A stretch of 64,000 nt of DNA from Flavobacterium panici. GTDB taxonomy: Bacteria; Bacteroidota; Bacteroidia; Flavobacteriales; Flavobacteriaceae. Location of the stretch: positions 1 through 64,000 of the forward strand of contig NZ_CAIJDE010000043.1 in assembly GCF_903819335.1 (NCBI RefSeq), in the 5' to 3' direction. Positions within the stretch are counted from its first letter, which is position 1, and every line of letters starts with the position of its first letter. The position numbers were made by a program, and so were the translations under genes. The notes below the pieces were generated by a model. That model was not told where the DNA came from, did not search any database, and was given only the letters and a program-made list of their open reading frames with translations. This document shows, one piece after another, positions 17,731 through 26,495 of the stretch.

Positions 17731-19380
17731 ATGTATCGATCGCCCTTTTTTATAGTTTTATTATTGCTAATGTTTTCATCCTGTAAACAATATACCGAGT
17801 ACGTGAAATCGGATGTAACGTATTATGTTGATGATGAAAATCGTCCTCATGATTATTTGGGCAAATCCGACAACTCTGTTTTTAAAGTTCCAATAGAAAT
17901 CGAAATCCTTAAACGTGAAAATAAATCTACTCCGTTAGGTTTACAGGTAACTGCTTTTGGCTCTTTTGATGTTTATTGGGATGGTGTTTTTGTGGGAAGC
18001 AACGGTAAAATGGCAAAATCAGGCCAGCCTGAAATTCCGGGAACTGAACTGACTTATTATCAAATACCCGAAAAATTGGCTAATAAAGGCAAACACATTG
18101 TTACGGTAATTGGAACACAATCTAAAATTCGGGATGCAAATCGCAGCATCGGCTTAAAACTCGAGAGCTTTTTAAGACTTCATCGTGCTCCGCTTGTTGT
18201 CATGTCTTTTATGAACCTTATGGCAGGTGCTTTCCTTATTGCCTTTATTTATTATTTTTTTCTCTACATAAACAGTACTCGTAAAGAAGCAACGGTTTTA
18301 CTTTTTGGAATAATCTGTCTGCTCTTTTTCTGCCTGCTTATTATAGAATACGTGAAATTTTATATCGATATTCCGTATACTCATTTTTATACCCGATTGC
18401 AGACTGTCGGTTTACTGACATTTGTAATTTCAATACTGGTTCCCTGGTATTTTATGCTGCAGTTTAGTTTTAAAAGAAAACGCTTGTTTTTATTTCTTTT
18501 AATTGTAAGTCTTCTAACAATTTATCTTGTTTACTATGGTCATTACGATTACACGGCCATCTATTTTAGTTATGCCATGTGTGCTCTCTCATTAATTATT
18601 GCCATCGATGCGGCATTTAGAAAAATTAAAGGCGGTTTAATAGTAGTGATTGGTTTACTGGCAAGTGTAATTGTAAATAAATATATGTTTTATGATTTTG
18701 GGTTGTTTATAGCCTTTACGATTATTGTCCTGTCAATGCTTTATCTGCATACTATCCGGGCAAAAGCGCTCGAAGAAGCTCATAATGCTTCGCTATTGCT
18801 TTCATCGAGATTACAGCTAGAACTGGTTAAGAAAAATATTCAGCCTCACTTTCTGCGTAACACACTGACTTCATTGATAGACTGGATCGAAGAATCTCCG
18901 CAGCAGGGCGTTGTATTTATTCGGGCACTGGCAGATGAATTTGATATTATGAATGCTATTGCAGAGGATACCTTGATTCCTATTCAGCAGGAAATCGAAT
19001 TATGCCGAAAACATTTAGAAGTAATGTCTTTTCGAAAAGAAGTATGTTATAATTGGGAAGAAAAAAATATTGATGCCAATGAAGAAATTCCGCCTGCAGT
19101 TATTCATACCATTATAGAAAACGGAATCACACACAGTTTTCCTCCAAAACAAGGCTGTATTACTTTCTGTTTAAGTTTTACCAGAGAAAAACAATACAAA
19201 CAATATACTTTGCTAACCTTGGCAAAAAACCGAAACAGAAAAAAAGAAAACAGCAACGGAACAGGTTTTAAATACATCAAAGCCAGATTAAATGAAAGTT
19301 ATGGCAGCAATTGGGAATTTGACTCTTTTGCTATAGAAGAAGGATGGTGTACAACAATTAAAATTTTTGATAAAAAATGA
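17731..19380 (+). CDS. LytS-type sensor histidine kinase, lipoprotein-like N-terminus
   Basis: Start at 17731 gives MYRSPFFIVLLLLMFSSC, a lipoprotein signal. The alternative 17665 start adds a less typical leader. A periplasmic beta domain (about 20-150) is followed by roughly seven membrane helices (about 160-345), a 7TM-DISM-like layout. A His_kinase domain follows with IQPHFLRNTLTSL; His373 is the phospho-acceptor. The ATPase part has IHTIIENGITHSF, a degenerate N-box. It overlaps the LytTR regulator gene by 4 bp (ATGA), so the two form one unit. The signal sensed is unknown. Confidence 0.85.
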   Translation: MYRSPFFIVLLLLMFSSCKQYTEYVKSDVTYYVDDENRPHDYLGKSDNSVFKVPIEIEILKRENKSTPLGLQVTAFGSFDVYWDGVFVGSNGKMAKSGQPEIPGTELTYYQIPEKLANKGKHIVTVIGTQSKIRDANRSIGLKLESFLRLHRAPLVVMSFMNLMAGAFLIAFIYYFFLYINSTRKEATVLLFGIICLLFFCLLIIEYVKFYIDIPYTHFYTRLQTVGLLTFVISILVPWYFMLQFSFKRKRLFLFLLIVSLLTIYLVYYGHYDYTAIYFSYAMCALSLIIAIDAAFRKIKGGLIVVIGLLASVIVNKYMFYDFGLFIAFTIIVLSMLYLHTIRAKALEEAHNASLLLSSRLQLELVKKNIQPHFLRNTLTSLIDWIEESPQQGVVFIRALADEFDIMNAIAEDTLIPIQQEIELCRKHLEVMSFRKEVCYNWEEKNIDANEEIPPAVIHTIIENGITHSFPPKQGCITFCLSFTREKQYKQYTLLTLAKNRNRKKENSNGTGFKYIKARLNESYGSNWEFDSFAIEEGWCTTIKIFDKK

Positions 19381-20072
19381 AAATTCTAATTATTGAAGAC
19401 GAAGCCCGAATTGCTAAACGAATCGAAAGAATGACCCGTGATTTTTTTGATAAAGAGGTTCAGATTCTGCTTAGCGATTCTGTTGAAAACGGACTAAACA
19501 CAATCGAAAAACAGTCCATTGATTTACTGCTTCTCGATTTGAATTTGAATGGCGAGGACGGATTTGAAGTGCTGCAGACCGTTGTCGCAAAATCTTTTCA
19601 AACTATTATTATTTCTGCTTATACAGATAAAGCGATTATGGCATTTCATTATGGCGTTTTGGATTTTGTTCCGAAACCATTTGATGCAAACAGATTGGCT
19701 CAGGCCTTTACACGTTTTACAACACCGGAAAAAACAAATAGTCAGGATATTCAGTTTTTAGCCATAAAAAAATCAAAAACAATTAAACTGATCACAATTA
19801 AAGACATAAGATATATAAAAGGCGCAGGAATTTATACTGAACTACATTTAGTAAACGGCCGTGTAGAACTGCATGATAAATCTCTGGAATCATTAGAAAA
19901 ACTCCTCCCGGTTGAATTCGAGCGAATTCATAAATCCTATATTCTGTGCTGGCAGGAAGCAGATAAACTGATTGTTGAAGCCGGCGGAAAATATAATATG
20001 TTACTTAAAAGTGGGGAATTATTGCCTGTGGGGCGTTCAAAATATAAAGAAATTAGGCATAAATTGATTTAG
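19377..20072 (+). CDS. LytTR family response regulator
   Basis: A 231-residue protein. The receiver domain (1-120) has acidic pocket EDE near the N-terminus, phospho-acceptor Asp54 (LLLLDLNLNGEDG), and the conserved Lys in FVPKPFDANRL. The LytTR DNA-binding domain (about 130-231) has TIKDIRYIKGAGIYTELHL and FERIHKSYILCW. It is translationally coupled to the LytS-type kinase. Targets probably include the divergent outer-membrane receptor gene at 15230-17605. Confidence 0.92.
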   Translation: MKILIIEDEARIAKRIERMTRDFFDKEVQILLSDSVENGLNTIEKQSIDLLLLDLNLNGEDGFEVLQTVVAKSFQTIIISAYTDKAIMAFHYGVLDFVPKPFDANRLAQAFTRFTTPEKTNSQDIQFLAIKKSKTIKLITIKDIRYIKGAGIYTELHLVNGRVELHDKSLESLEKLLPVEFERIHKSYILCWQEADKLIVEAGGKYNMLLKSGELLPVGRSKYKEIRHKLI

Positions 20073-20173
20073 TTTTTGGTTTGAATAATTACTCAGATTC
20101 AGACATGTTATTTTAAAAAAAAAATCAGATAAACTTTATTTTCCAAATGTTTTAATATTATAAACTATTTTTC

Positions 20174-20192
20174 AGGTAAGTCTGTCTTACCT
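20174..20192. other. Short hairpin after the LytTR gene
   Basis: A 7-bp perfect inverted repeat (AGGTAAG / CTTACCT) with a 5-nt loop, 100 bp beyond the response regulator. It is not followed by a clear T run, so it is at best a weak terminator. The rest of the gap 20073-20360 shows nothing I can support. Confidence 0.35.
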
Positions 20193-20360
20193 TTCTGGCT
20201 GTGTGATAAGCTAATTATAGGAAACTGTCAATTTTGTATCTGAAAGAGATATTTTTTAAGAGTGTCATAATATTGCCAAAAGAGTTGTTAAAGCTTTGGC
20301 CGCTTTTTCAGTTCATGAGAATTTCTGGGAAAGAGGGAAAAATAATTCTAAAAAAATGAA

Positions 20361-20978
20361 TTAAGACAAGAAATGTTCTAATCTGGTTTTTAGTGTGTCT
20401 TCATTTATATGACCGAAATGATGTCCTAAAATATTATAGTTGTCATCAAAAATAATAAAAGAAGGAGTTCCTTGTAATTGATTAATTGTGAAGGTTTCTG
20501 CTATTAAAGGTATCTCAGAGTAATATGACTTTATTTTCATCAGTAATATTTCTTTTTCTTTTTCTGAAAAATTTGAAAAATTTGGAATAGCATTACAAAT
20601 TACTTCAATCTTATCTGAGTTTATTAACTCTTCAGAAGATATAATACTGTCAAAAGCTACAGGAAATTTTGGAATTTCTGAATAGTTAGAAAGTCCATAA
20701 TTTGATTTAAAATATTTTTTGGTTTCTCCAACTAATGTACCGTTATCTAATAAAAGTTTTAAGTTTGCTTCGTTATTGTATTCAAAGTCTTCAAAAGCAG
20801 TTGCTACCCCAATAAAGCCAACATTACTGCTAAATAATCTGTAAAGATTATTTATAATAGGAATACCATATATAAAACACCCCGGGCAGTTTACTTGAAA
20901 TACAAATGCTATATTTACCTTTTGTATTTTAAATTCCCCTTGAACTAATTTCTGAATATTGAGATGAAATTTTGACAT
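20361..20978 (-). CDS. Thioredoxin-like (TlpA/redoxin-type) protein
   Basis: A 205-residue protein without a clear signal peptide. A redox-type CPGC motif follows the first strand (VNIAFVFQVNCPGCFIYGIPIINNLYRLF), and a cis-Pro loop is seen late (TINQLQGTPSFIIFDDNYNILGHHFGH). The order strand-CxxC-helix-...-TP is that of thioredoxin-like proteins, with a long helical insertion between residues about 70 and 150. It is likely cytoplasmic and redox-active. The partner is unknown. Stand-alone gene. Confidence 0.7.
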   Translation of the reverse strand: MSKFHLNIQKLVQGEFKIQKVNIAFVFQVNCPGCFIYGIPIINNLYRLFSSNVGFIGVATAFEDFEYNNEANLKLLLDNGTLVGETKKYFKSNYGLSNYSEIPKFPVAFDSIISSEELINSDKIEVICNAIPNFSNFSEKEKEILLMKIKSYYSEIPLIAETFTINQLQGTPSFIIFDDNYNILGHHFGHINEDTLKTRLEHFLS

Positions 20979-21096
20979 TGGTGAAATAATTATTCATTAA
21001 GTTATAGTACAAAATTAGTTAGGATTGCTAACTTGTTAATAGACCAGTTTTTACAATAACTCTTATTTTCTGGTATACATAATGCTCAAAAAACAT

Positions 21097-21127
21097 AAAA
21101 AAAGCCTCTAATTAAAGAGGCTTTTTT
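21097..21127. terminator. Bidirectional terminator
   Basis: Seven-bp perfect GC-containing stem AGCCTCT/AGAGGCT (21103-21109 with 21116-21122), 6-nt loop, flanked by A and T runs. It ends the aldo/keto reductase gene on the minus strand. Confidence 0.85.
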
Positions 21128-21165
21128 AATATATGATCAGAGCAATACAGTTACTATATCATTAC

Positions 21166-22107
21166 TTAACTCCATTCTGGAAACTGGGTTTTATTTAAGT
21201 CCAGCTTTTCAATCGCTTTCATATCTCCAGAATCTAGTTTGAAATCAAAAATCCCAAGATTTTCTACAATGTGTGCTTTTTGGGAAGATCTCGGAATGGC
21301 AACAATACCGAGTTGATAATGCCATCTCAAATTTACCTGAGCAACAGTTTTACTGTGCTTTTTGGCAATTTGAGTGAATACTTCATTTGTAAAAAGCTCA
21401 TTGCGTCCTTCTGCAAAAGGCGCCCATGCCTCCATCTGGATATTATGTTTTTTCAACAAATTATACGCATCTCCCTGCTGAAAATAAGCATGTGTCTCAA
21501 TCTGGTTTATAACTGGTTTTACCTGAGCATAAGACAAAAGATCAGCCAATTGGTTTGAATCGAAGTTACTTATTCCTATAGCCCTGATTTTTCCAGCTTT
21601 GTAAAGTTCTTCCATTGCTTTCCAGGATCCTTTTACATCACCTCTCGGACGGTGTATAAGATATAGATCAAGATAATCAAGTCCCAATTTAGTCAGTGTT
21701 TCTTCAAAACCTTTTTTTGCATTTTCATAACCGGCATCATCAACCCATAGTTTTGAGGTAACAAAAAGTTCCTTTCTGTTAATACCGCTTTGTTTTATTC
21801 CTTTGCCTACTGCTTCTTCATTTCCATATATTTTTGCAGTGTCAATAAGGCGGTAACCTACTGATAAAGCATCTGCTACAGATTGTTGGCATACTTCACC
21901 TCTTAATCCGTAAGTTCCAAATCCAAGGATCGGCATTTTTACGCTATTGTTCAGCTTAACATTTGTAATTTCTTTAGCATTATTATCCATTATTTCATTA
22001 CCGAATAGATTGGGCATTCCAAATAGACCCAGGTAAATTCCTGCAGCTGCAGTGCTTTGTAAAAATCTGCGTCGGTTTATTTCATTTTTTTGGTTTTGGT
22101 TATTCAT
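21166..22107 (-). CDS. Tat-exported aldo/keto reductase
   Basis: A 313-residue protein. The N-terminus has a twin-arginine signal (NRRRFLQSTAAAGIYLGLFG), so export of a folded enzyme to the periplasm is likely. The AKR barrel follows with the catalytic tetrad Asp89, Tyr94, Lys119 and His152 (LIDTAKIYGNE, FVTSKLW, LYLIHRP) and a C-terminal NADPH-binding block (VAIPRSSQKAHIVENL). It reduces a carbonyl substrate with NADPH. A periplasmic location for an NADPH-dependent enzyme is unusual and would need cofactor loading before export. Single gene with its own terminator. Confidence 0.87.
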   Translation of the reverse strand: MNNQNQKNEINRRRFLQSTAAAGIYLGLFGMPNLFGNEIMDNNAKEITNVKLNNSVKMPILGFGTYGLRGEVCQQSVADALSVGYRLIDTAKIYGNEEAVGKGIKQSGINRKELFVTSKLWVDDAGYENAKKGFEETLTKLGLDYLDLYLIHRPRGDVKGSWKAMEELYKAGKIRAIGISNFDSNQLADLLSYAQVKPVINQIETHAYFQQGDAYNLLKKHNIQMEAWAPFAEGRNELFTNEVFTQIAKKHSKTVAQVNLRWHYQLGIVAIPRSSQKAHIVENLGIFDFKLDSGDMKAIEKLDLNKTQFPEWS

Positions 22108-22222
22108 AATAGTTTAGTGTATTAGTCAATTTAAATGAGCTAATAAAAGTATATATTATATTTTAAATAGAATATTAATTTTTCAATGCGAAATTAATTA
22201 TTAGGATATCAACGCTTACCAT

Positions 22223-22257
22223 AAAAAAAAACTCCAAATCAATGATTTAGAGTTTTT
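22223..22257 (-). terminator. Terminator of the NTF2-like gene
   Basis: Hairpin with arms ACTC-AAATC / GATTT-GAGT (about 22231-22252), one mismatch, with a run of A on the plus strand, that is, T on the transcribed minus strand. Confidence 0.65.
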
Positions 22258-22286
22258 ATAATGCATTTAAATTATTTTTATAATCA

Positions 22287-22658
22287 TTACTGAGACAACT
22301 CAGCTTCAGTATGCAAAGCACAAACCCAATTATTATTTTGTTTGATCCAGGTCGAAGTACAGGCACATTTTACAGGAGCTTTTTCTTTAGCATCTTGTAT
22401 TCCTAATTCTATTACGTATCCTATTATTGCAGTATTTTCAATCGACTTTGCTTCGACATCAGAAATACTTAATACTTTTATTTTATCACCATCGCCTGAT
22501 TCAAACATCTTTTTAAATTTGGCTTCATCGACACTTTGTACACCATTTTTGCCGGCAATTATACAAGGAAAATATGTAAGCTGTTTTACCGTTTCGTAAT
22601 CGTGATTCTCCATTCCCTGCCAATATTTTTTTTCCAGTTCAATAATTTGCGTTTCCAT
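22287..22658 (-). CDS. NTF2-like (DUF4440-type) protein
   Basis: Start at 22658 (METQIIELEKKYWQGMENHDYETVKQL) is preferred to 22691, because the first 11 codons upstream do not fit the family. The 123-residue protein follows the NTF2-like cone layout: an N-terminal helix with E..YW..M...D, LTYFPCIIAGKNG, a central helix EAKFKKMFESGD, and final strands CACTSTWIKQNNNWVCALHTEAE. Such proteins bind small ligands or act as simple enzymes. The substrate is unknown. Confidence 0.75.
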   Translation of the reverse strand: METQIIELEKKYWQGMENHDYETVKQLTYFPCIIAGKNGVQSVDEAKFKKMFESGDGDKIKVLSISDVEAKSIENTAIIGYVIELGIQDAKEKAPVKCACTSTWIKQNNNWVCALHTEAELSQ

Positions 22659-22857
22659 AATCAATCTTTTAATAATTAAACAGTTATACAAATTACAAAC
22701 TAATAATGAAATGCAGGTAAAGCTTTAACATAGATTTAATCCTTTATAAATTACATTATTTCTTAAATAGATGACAAAACAACCTTTTTGTTATTTTACA
22801 TGTTTCTTTGTTCTGTAGGAACATCTCATTGGTAAAAAAATTATATTGCAATAATGG

Positions 22858-22936
22858 TTTACGTTCCGTAGGAATGTTTGATTTTGACATTGTTTTTCAA
22901 TAATCTGATCTGTCAAACGTTTCTACGGAACGTAAA
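22858..22936. repeat. Inverted-repeat element around CGTTCCGTAG (404-bp gene-free gap)
   Basis: The arms 22858-22881 and 22913-22936 are inverse copies of each other with 22 of 24 bases matching, built around ACGTTCCGTAG. Further related CCTACGAAACA and TGTAGGAACA pieces flank it at about 22815-22830 and 22970-22985, suggesting nested or decayed copies. It resembles a short dispersed (MITE-like) element. The rest of the gap 22692-23095 holds only the terminator at its right end. Confidence 0.65.
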
Positions 22937-23041
22937 TGTTACTGATCTTCATTTTTTCTACCTACGAAACATTTCCTATGGAATGATAAATCGGATACCA
23001 AAAGTGACCAATTTAGTCCCTAAAAACAAATTAATTATAGT

Positions 23042-23078
23042 AAAAGAGGCTGTCTCAAAAATTGAGACAGCCTCTTTT
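23042..23078 (-). terminator. Strong terminator of the luciferase-like gene
   Basis: A 16-bp perfect stem (23042-23057 with 23063-23078) and a 5-nt loop, ending in four T on the minus strand. It lies 17 bp past the stop of the monooxygenase gene. Confidence 0.85.
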
Positions 23079-23095
23079 ATATTTATTTAAAAAAA

Positions 23096-24118
23096 TTAAC
23101 GCCAGCCCAGTTCCGGGGCAATGTATTTTAGAATTGAAGATAATATATGTACATTATAATCAACGCCCAAAGTGTTGGGTATAGTTAGCAATACTGTATC
23201 TGCTTCCTGAATCGCTTCATCCTGAGCAAGCTCTGCAATAAGTTTATCCGGTTCGGCGGCATAACTTTTTCCGAAAATGGCACGTTTATCACTTTCTATA
23301 TAGCCAAAACTATCGGCTGCTTTACCCTGATTTCCAAAGTAAAGTTTATCCTGATCGTTTACCAGAGCAAAAATAGATCGGCTTACCGAAACTCTTGGTT
23401 CGCGATTATGTCCGGCTTTTTTCCAGGCTTCTTTGTATATCCTGATTTGTTCTGCCTGCTGGATATGGAAAGGTTTTCCGTTTTCGTCAAATTTCAACGT
23501 CGAACTTTGCAGATGCATTCCGTTTTCAGCTGCCCAAATAGCAGTAGCATTAGAGGCTGCTCCCCACCAGATTCGATCGCGTAATCCTTCAGAATGTGGT
23601 TCCAAACGCAATAATCCGGGCGGATTTGGAAACATCGGATATGGATTTGGCTCGGCAAATCCTACACCGTCTAATCTCTCTAAAAATTCCAACGCTTTTT
23701 TACGTCCCATATTAGCATCTGTTTCCCCTTCTAAAGGTTCATAACCAAAAGAACGCCAGCCGTCAATAACTTGTTCCGGTGATCCCCTGCTGATTCCTAA
23801 TTGTAAACGTCCTTCTGAAATTATGTCTGCGGCACCGGCATCTTCAACCATATACAAAGGATTTTCATATCGCATATCGATAACGCCTGTCCCAATTTCT
23901 ATTTTGCTTGTTTTGGCTCCAATGGCCGAAAGCAAAGGAAATGGAGACGCAAGTTGTTGTGCGAAATGATGTACTCTGAAATAAGCTCCGTCTATGCCTA
24001 TTTCTTCTGCAGCAACAGCTAAATCAATTGATTGAAGAAGTGTATCGCTTGCTGTACGTGCTTTATATGATGGATGATTGGCCCAATGCCCAAACGATAA
24101 AAATCCTATTTTTTTCAT
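23096..24118 (-). CDS. LLM class flavin-dependent oxidoreductase (luciferase-like)
   Basis: About 340 residues. Starts at 24118 (MKKIGFLSFGHW) or 24127 are both possible. The former gives the typical first strand. Family marks are AAEEIGIDGAYFRVHHFAQQLASPFPLLSAIGAKTSKIEIGTGV, the barrel strand GRLQLGISRGSPEQVIDGW, and a C-terminal LLTIPNTLGVDYNVHIL. The enzyme probably uses reduced FMN and oxygen to oxidise an organic substrate. The substrate is not predictable. It stands alone with a strong terminator. Confidence 0.88.
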   Translation of the reverse strand: MKKIGFLSFGHWANHPSYKARTASDTLLQSIDLAVAAEEIGIDGAYFRVHHFAQQLASPFPLLSAIGAKTSKIEIGTGVIDMRYENPLYMVEDAGAADIISEGRLQLGISRGSPEQVIDGWRSFGYEPLEGETDANMGRKKALEFLERLDGVGFAEPNPYPMFPNPPGLLRLEPHSEGLRDRIWWGAASNATAIWAAENGMHLQSSTLKFDENGKPFHIQQAEQIRIYKEAWKKAGHNREPRVSVSRSIFALVNDQDKLYFGNQGKAADSFGYIESDKRAIFGKSYAAEPDKLIAELAQDEAIQEADTVLLTIPNTLGVDYNVHILSSILKYIAPELGWR

Positions 24119-24289
24119 AGATAGCATTGTTATAATTTATAATTCCAAATATACGCATCATTATTGAGTGAAACTATACTCTTTATGTCGAAACTGTTAT
24201 CATTTGCTAAGATTTATCGTAACGAACACATAATATGCTTTTAGGTTTTAGCAGGAAATTCATCTCGTGTAAATATCCTTTTTATCTTT

Positions 24290-24526
24290 TCAATTGTTTC
24301 TGTAGATTTTTCCTGTATCACTTTTCATCAACAAATTATAACAGTTCTTTAAAAATTGTCTGATCCAAAAAATATGATCAACTCGGTTTTTTTCAATAGT
24401 AGAATCAACTGATTCTTCAGCTTCTTTAACTGGTGATGTTTCTATTTTATTTTTGAATGAATTCGAAAAGAAATTTTTCTTAGTTAAGTTTATTTTAGGG
24501 TCAATAATAGGATTTATAATTTTCAT
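24290..24526 (-). CDS. Small hypothetical protein, 78 aa
   Basis: Lys/Asn-rich small protein with no recognised domain, no membrane helix and no signal peptide. It contains HIFWIRQFLKNCYNLLM near the C-terminus, which could form an amphipathic helix. A 48-residue membrane-protein gene lies 32 bp upstream on the same strand, so the two may be co-transcribed. Whether it is truly coding is uncertain. Confidence 0.35.
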   Translation of the reverse strand: MKIINPIIDPKINLTKKNFFSNSFKNKIETSPVKEAEESVDSTIEKNRVDHIFWIRQFLKNCYNLLMKSDTGKIYRNN

Positions 24527-24558
24527 AATCTTTAAAATAAATTCTGTTACTATAAAAC

Positions 24559-24705
24559 CTAAACTATTTTAGAGATTAATAAAACAGCAATAAAGAAAAC
24601 GATGGCAAAAACCATTAAATTTATAAACCTGTCTTTATTCTGCAAAGATTTTTTTGATACATATAGTTTCGTAATCTCCTTACTCCTTGTTTTATCTGCT
24701 TTCAT
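24559..24705 (-). CDS. Small membrane protein, 48 aa
   Basis: ATG at 24705, stop at 24559-24561. A basic first half (MKADKTRSKEITKLYVSKKS) is followed by one membrane helix (about residues 29-47, NLMVFAIVFFIAVLLISKIV). The shape fits a real small membrane protein with a cytoplasmic N-terminus. No family is recognised. Confidence 0.5.
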   Translation of the reverse strand: MKADKTRSKEITKLYVSKKSLQNKDRFINLMVFAIVFFIAVLLISKIV

Positions 24706-24965
24706 ATTGTTTTAATTGATATTGATTTATTTAAATTTCTCTAACAGAAACAAATGACATGCCAGAGCATTTTAGATAAAAGCAAAATACTAACTATCAA
24801 CAAACTACAAAAAAAGAATAGCCCGCTTATTTTTAAATACCTTTCAAAATGATAAGATAGGCAATTCAAAATGAAAGGGATATGCTGTAAAAAGAAGTTC
24901 GAAAAAGAACTTGATTCGACTACTTATTTTAAATTCTTCAAAAAGAATAACCGTTTTTTCTCTAA

Positions 24966-25580
24966 TTATTTTTTGGATAATTCCAATTCAAGCTCTTTTA
25001 CCCTATTCTCTAAATCAGAAATATACTTTTTCTGTGGCAATAATGCCTGTTCAATTTCTTCAGTAGTATAACGCGGCGTAATATGCTGCGGACAGTTCCA
25101 GTCGTAAGCCTGAATTTCAAAAACCATCATGCGCTCCGGACGAAACTTATAATCTTCTGGTTTTAAAATATCATATAGTTCCTTATTCTCTTCTAAATTA
25201 ACAATTTTCGCTTTTGCATACAGTTTTAATCGGGCTCTTTGCGGGTATGAAATCATAATTAGCGCTACTTTTTCATTTTTAGAAATATTACCCGTAGAAA
25301 TATATTGTCGGTTGCCCGAAAAGTCAACAATTCCAATTGTTTTATCATCAATTACTTTAATAAATCCTGCTGGTCCGCCTCGGTGCTGAATGTATGGATA
25401 TTCATTTTCTCCAAAACTGGCCATATAAAAACTATCTCTGTCACTTATAAAGTTAATTTCGTTTTCTGTCAATCCGTCTACAACCGACATTTTTTCCATG
25501 CGATCATAAGCGCTTCTGCTTCCCGCTTCTTCCTGCATTTTTTTAATAGTATCTGTAAAAGCTAATTGTCCGTAATTCAT
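24966..25580 (-). CDS. Pyridoxamine 5'-phosphate oxidase-like FMN-binding protein
   Basis: A 204-residue protein of the PNPOx-like split-barrel family. Marks are FISDRDSFYMASFGENEYPYIQHRGGPAGFIKVIDDKTIGIVDFSGNRQYISTGNI and LIMISYPQRARLKLYAKAKIV, the usual flavin/phosphate-binding strands. The C-terminus contains HITPRYT and a short coiled coil. Members bind FMN or F420 and act on small oxidised molecules or stress products; the true pyridoxine pathway enzyme is a different subfamily. Monocistronic. Confidence 0.87.
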   Translation of the reverse strand: MNYGQLAFTDTIKKMQEEAGSRSAYDRMEKMSVVDGLTENEINFISDRDSFYMASFGENEYPYIQHRGGPAGFIKVIDDKTIGIVDFSGNRQYISTGNISKNEKVALIMISYPQRARLKLYAKAKIVNLEENKELYDILKPEDYKFRPERMMVFEIQAYDWNCPQHITPRYTTEEIEQALLPQKKYISDLENRVKELELELSKK

Positions 25581-25703
25581 AATAGAAAATTTAAATTGTT
25601 CTTAAATCTATTCTGTAGTGCATTACAAAGTTCAACTATTATATAGTAATATGAAATGGACAATTTTTACATTATGATGGATAATTATTATATATGTAGA
25701 AAC

Positions 25704-25731
25704 AAAAAAGGTTCGCTATTGCTAGCGAACC
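25704..25731 (-). terminator. Terminator overlapping the stop of the 56-aa gene
   Basis: A 9-bp perfect stem GGTTCGCTA/TAGCGAACC (25710-25718 with 25723-25731) and a run of T on the minus strand. The stem includes the stop codon of the small membrane-protein gene at 25722. Confidence 0.8.
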
Positions 25732-25892
25732 AAATCATCTTTTTTAACACCTAAACTGCTGTCTATTTTTTCGTTTAGTTCTATTCTCGCTTTCAGGATA
25801 TAAGTGATCGCTGTGCTAATTAGAAAAAATAAGGAGATAATCAGTATTACCAATGTAACCAGAAGCCCTTTTATTATTTTCCAGGAGTTCAT
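25722..25892 (-). CDS. Small membrane protein, 56 aa
   Basis: Start at ATG 25892 (MNSWKIIKGLL). The longer in-frame start at 25955 lies inside the porin remnant's coding region and is unlikely. One hydrophobic helix (about residues 6-29) is followed by a charged C-terminal tail ending KKDDLVR. It lies 5 bp downstream of the decayed porin fragment and just before a strong terminator. Function is unknown. Confidence 0.5.
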   Translation of the reverse strand: MNSWKIIKGLLVTLVILIISLFFLISTAITYILKARIELNEKIDSSLGVKKDDLVR

Positions 25893-25896
25893 TATT

Positions 25897-26163
25897 TTAA
25901 AACAAACGAACAGATAATCCTGTCTGAATTTGCTGGCTGTTAGCTTTTTCGCCAAAATTGCTCACATCAGAAAATCCCCAGATATATCTTCCATAAATCG
26001 TAATGGGTCTTATATTGATTTCGGCTCCGGCAACAACGGCAAAATCGGTTTTTTTGAAAAGTTTTTTACTATTATCTAAAACACTTTGATTACCGCTCGC
26101 CAAAAAACTGAACTGAGGACCAGCCGTAAAAGTGATCAATCCTTTACTGTTTAAATAATTATT
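25897..26163 (-). pseudogene. Remnant of an outer-membrane beta-barrel (porin/PorT-type) gene
   Basis: The last ~88 codons of a barrel protein remain in frame: GLITFTAGPQFSFL, then AVVAGAEINIRPITIYGRYIWGFSDVSN and a typical C-terminus QIQTGLSVRLF ending in Phe. Just upstream an in-frame TAA (26164-26166) cuts it off, and nothing of the N-terminal half or a signal peptide is found. It is therefore a 3' fragment. Inverted repeats lie just to the right (26271-26416) and could have been involved in the loss. Confidence 0.65.
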
Positions 26164-26270
26164 TTAATGGGAAACTACAGCTTAAGATAAAACACAGCAA
26201 AGACGAGGCTGTAATTGTAAGCAGAACAAAAGCTTCTATGCTAAAATTGTGGCTGGATTATTAAAAGAAA

Positions 26271-26416
26271 TTTAAACACATAGAAACATAGCTTTAGCAC
26301 TTTTAAAAAAGGCGTTTCACTTATTTACAACACACATAGACGGGCTATATGTTAGAAACATGTTTCTTTTTATATTCTTTTGCACACATAAAACCTATGT
26401 TTCTATGTGTTAAAAA
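26271..26416. repeat. MITE-like element with ~20-bp terminal inverted repeats
   Basis: The left end TTTAAACACATAGAAACATAG is repeated inversely at the right end (CTATGTTTCTATGTGTT) with only one or two changes. About 100 bp of non-coding DNA lie between, including further short copies of the ACACATA and AACATG words. There is no gene inside. The structure is that of a small non-autonomous element. It sits between the porin remnant and the promoter of the Ile leader genes. Confidence 0.65.
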
Positions 26417-26445
26417 ATTACTTTTTACTTGATTCAAAAAAAAAT

Positions 26446-26475
26446 TTTGTAATCTTATAAAAATCAATACATTTG
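26446..26475 (+). promoter_or_regulatory. Promoter of the Ile leader/acetolactate synthase unit
   Basis: Exact match to the Bacteroidota sigma factor consensus: TTTG at 26446-26449, an 18-bp spacer, and TACATTTG (TAnnTTTG) at 26468-26475. The first leader ATG lies 21 bp downstream, so the transcript would carry both leader peptides and both terminators before the enzyme gene. Confidence 0.75.
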
Positions 26476-26495
26476 TCGCTCATCCATAACAGAAA

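Noticed and set aside
24871..25071. Plus-strand 66-codon frame
   Set aside because: It lies largely antisense to the PNPOx-like gene and is rich in Phe/Lys/Ser from AT-rich DNA; no domain or start signal supports it.
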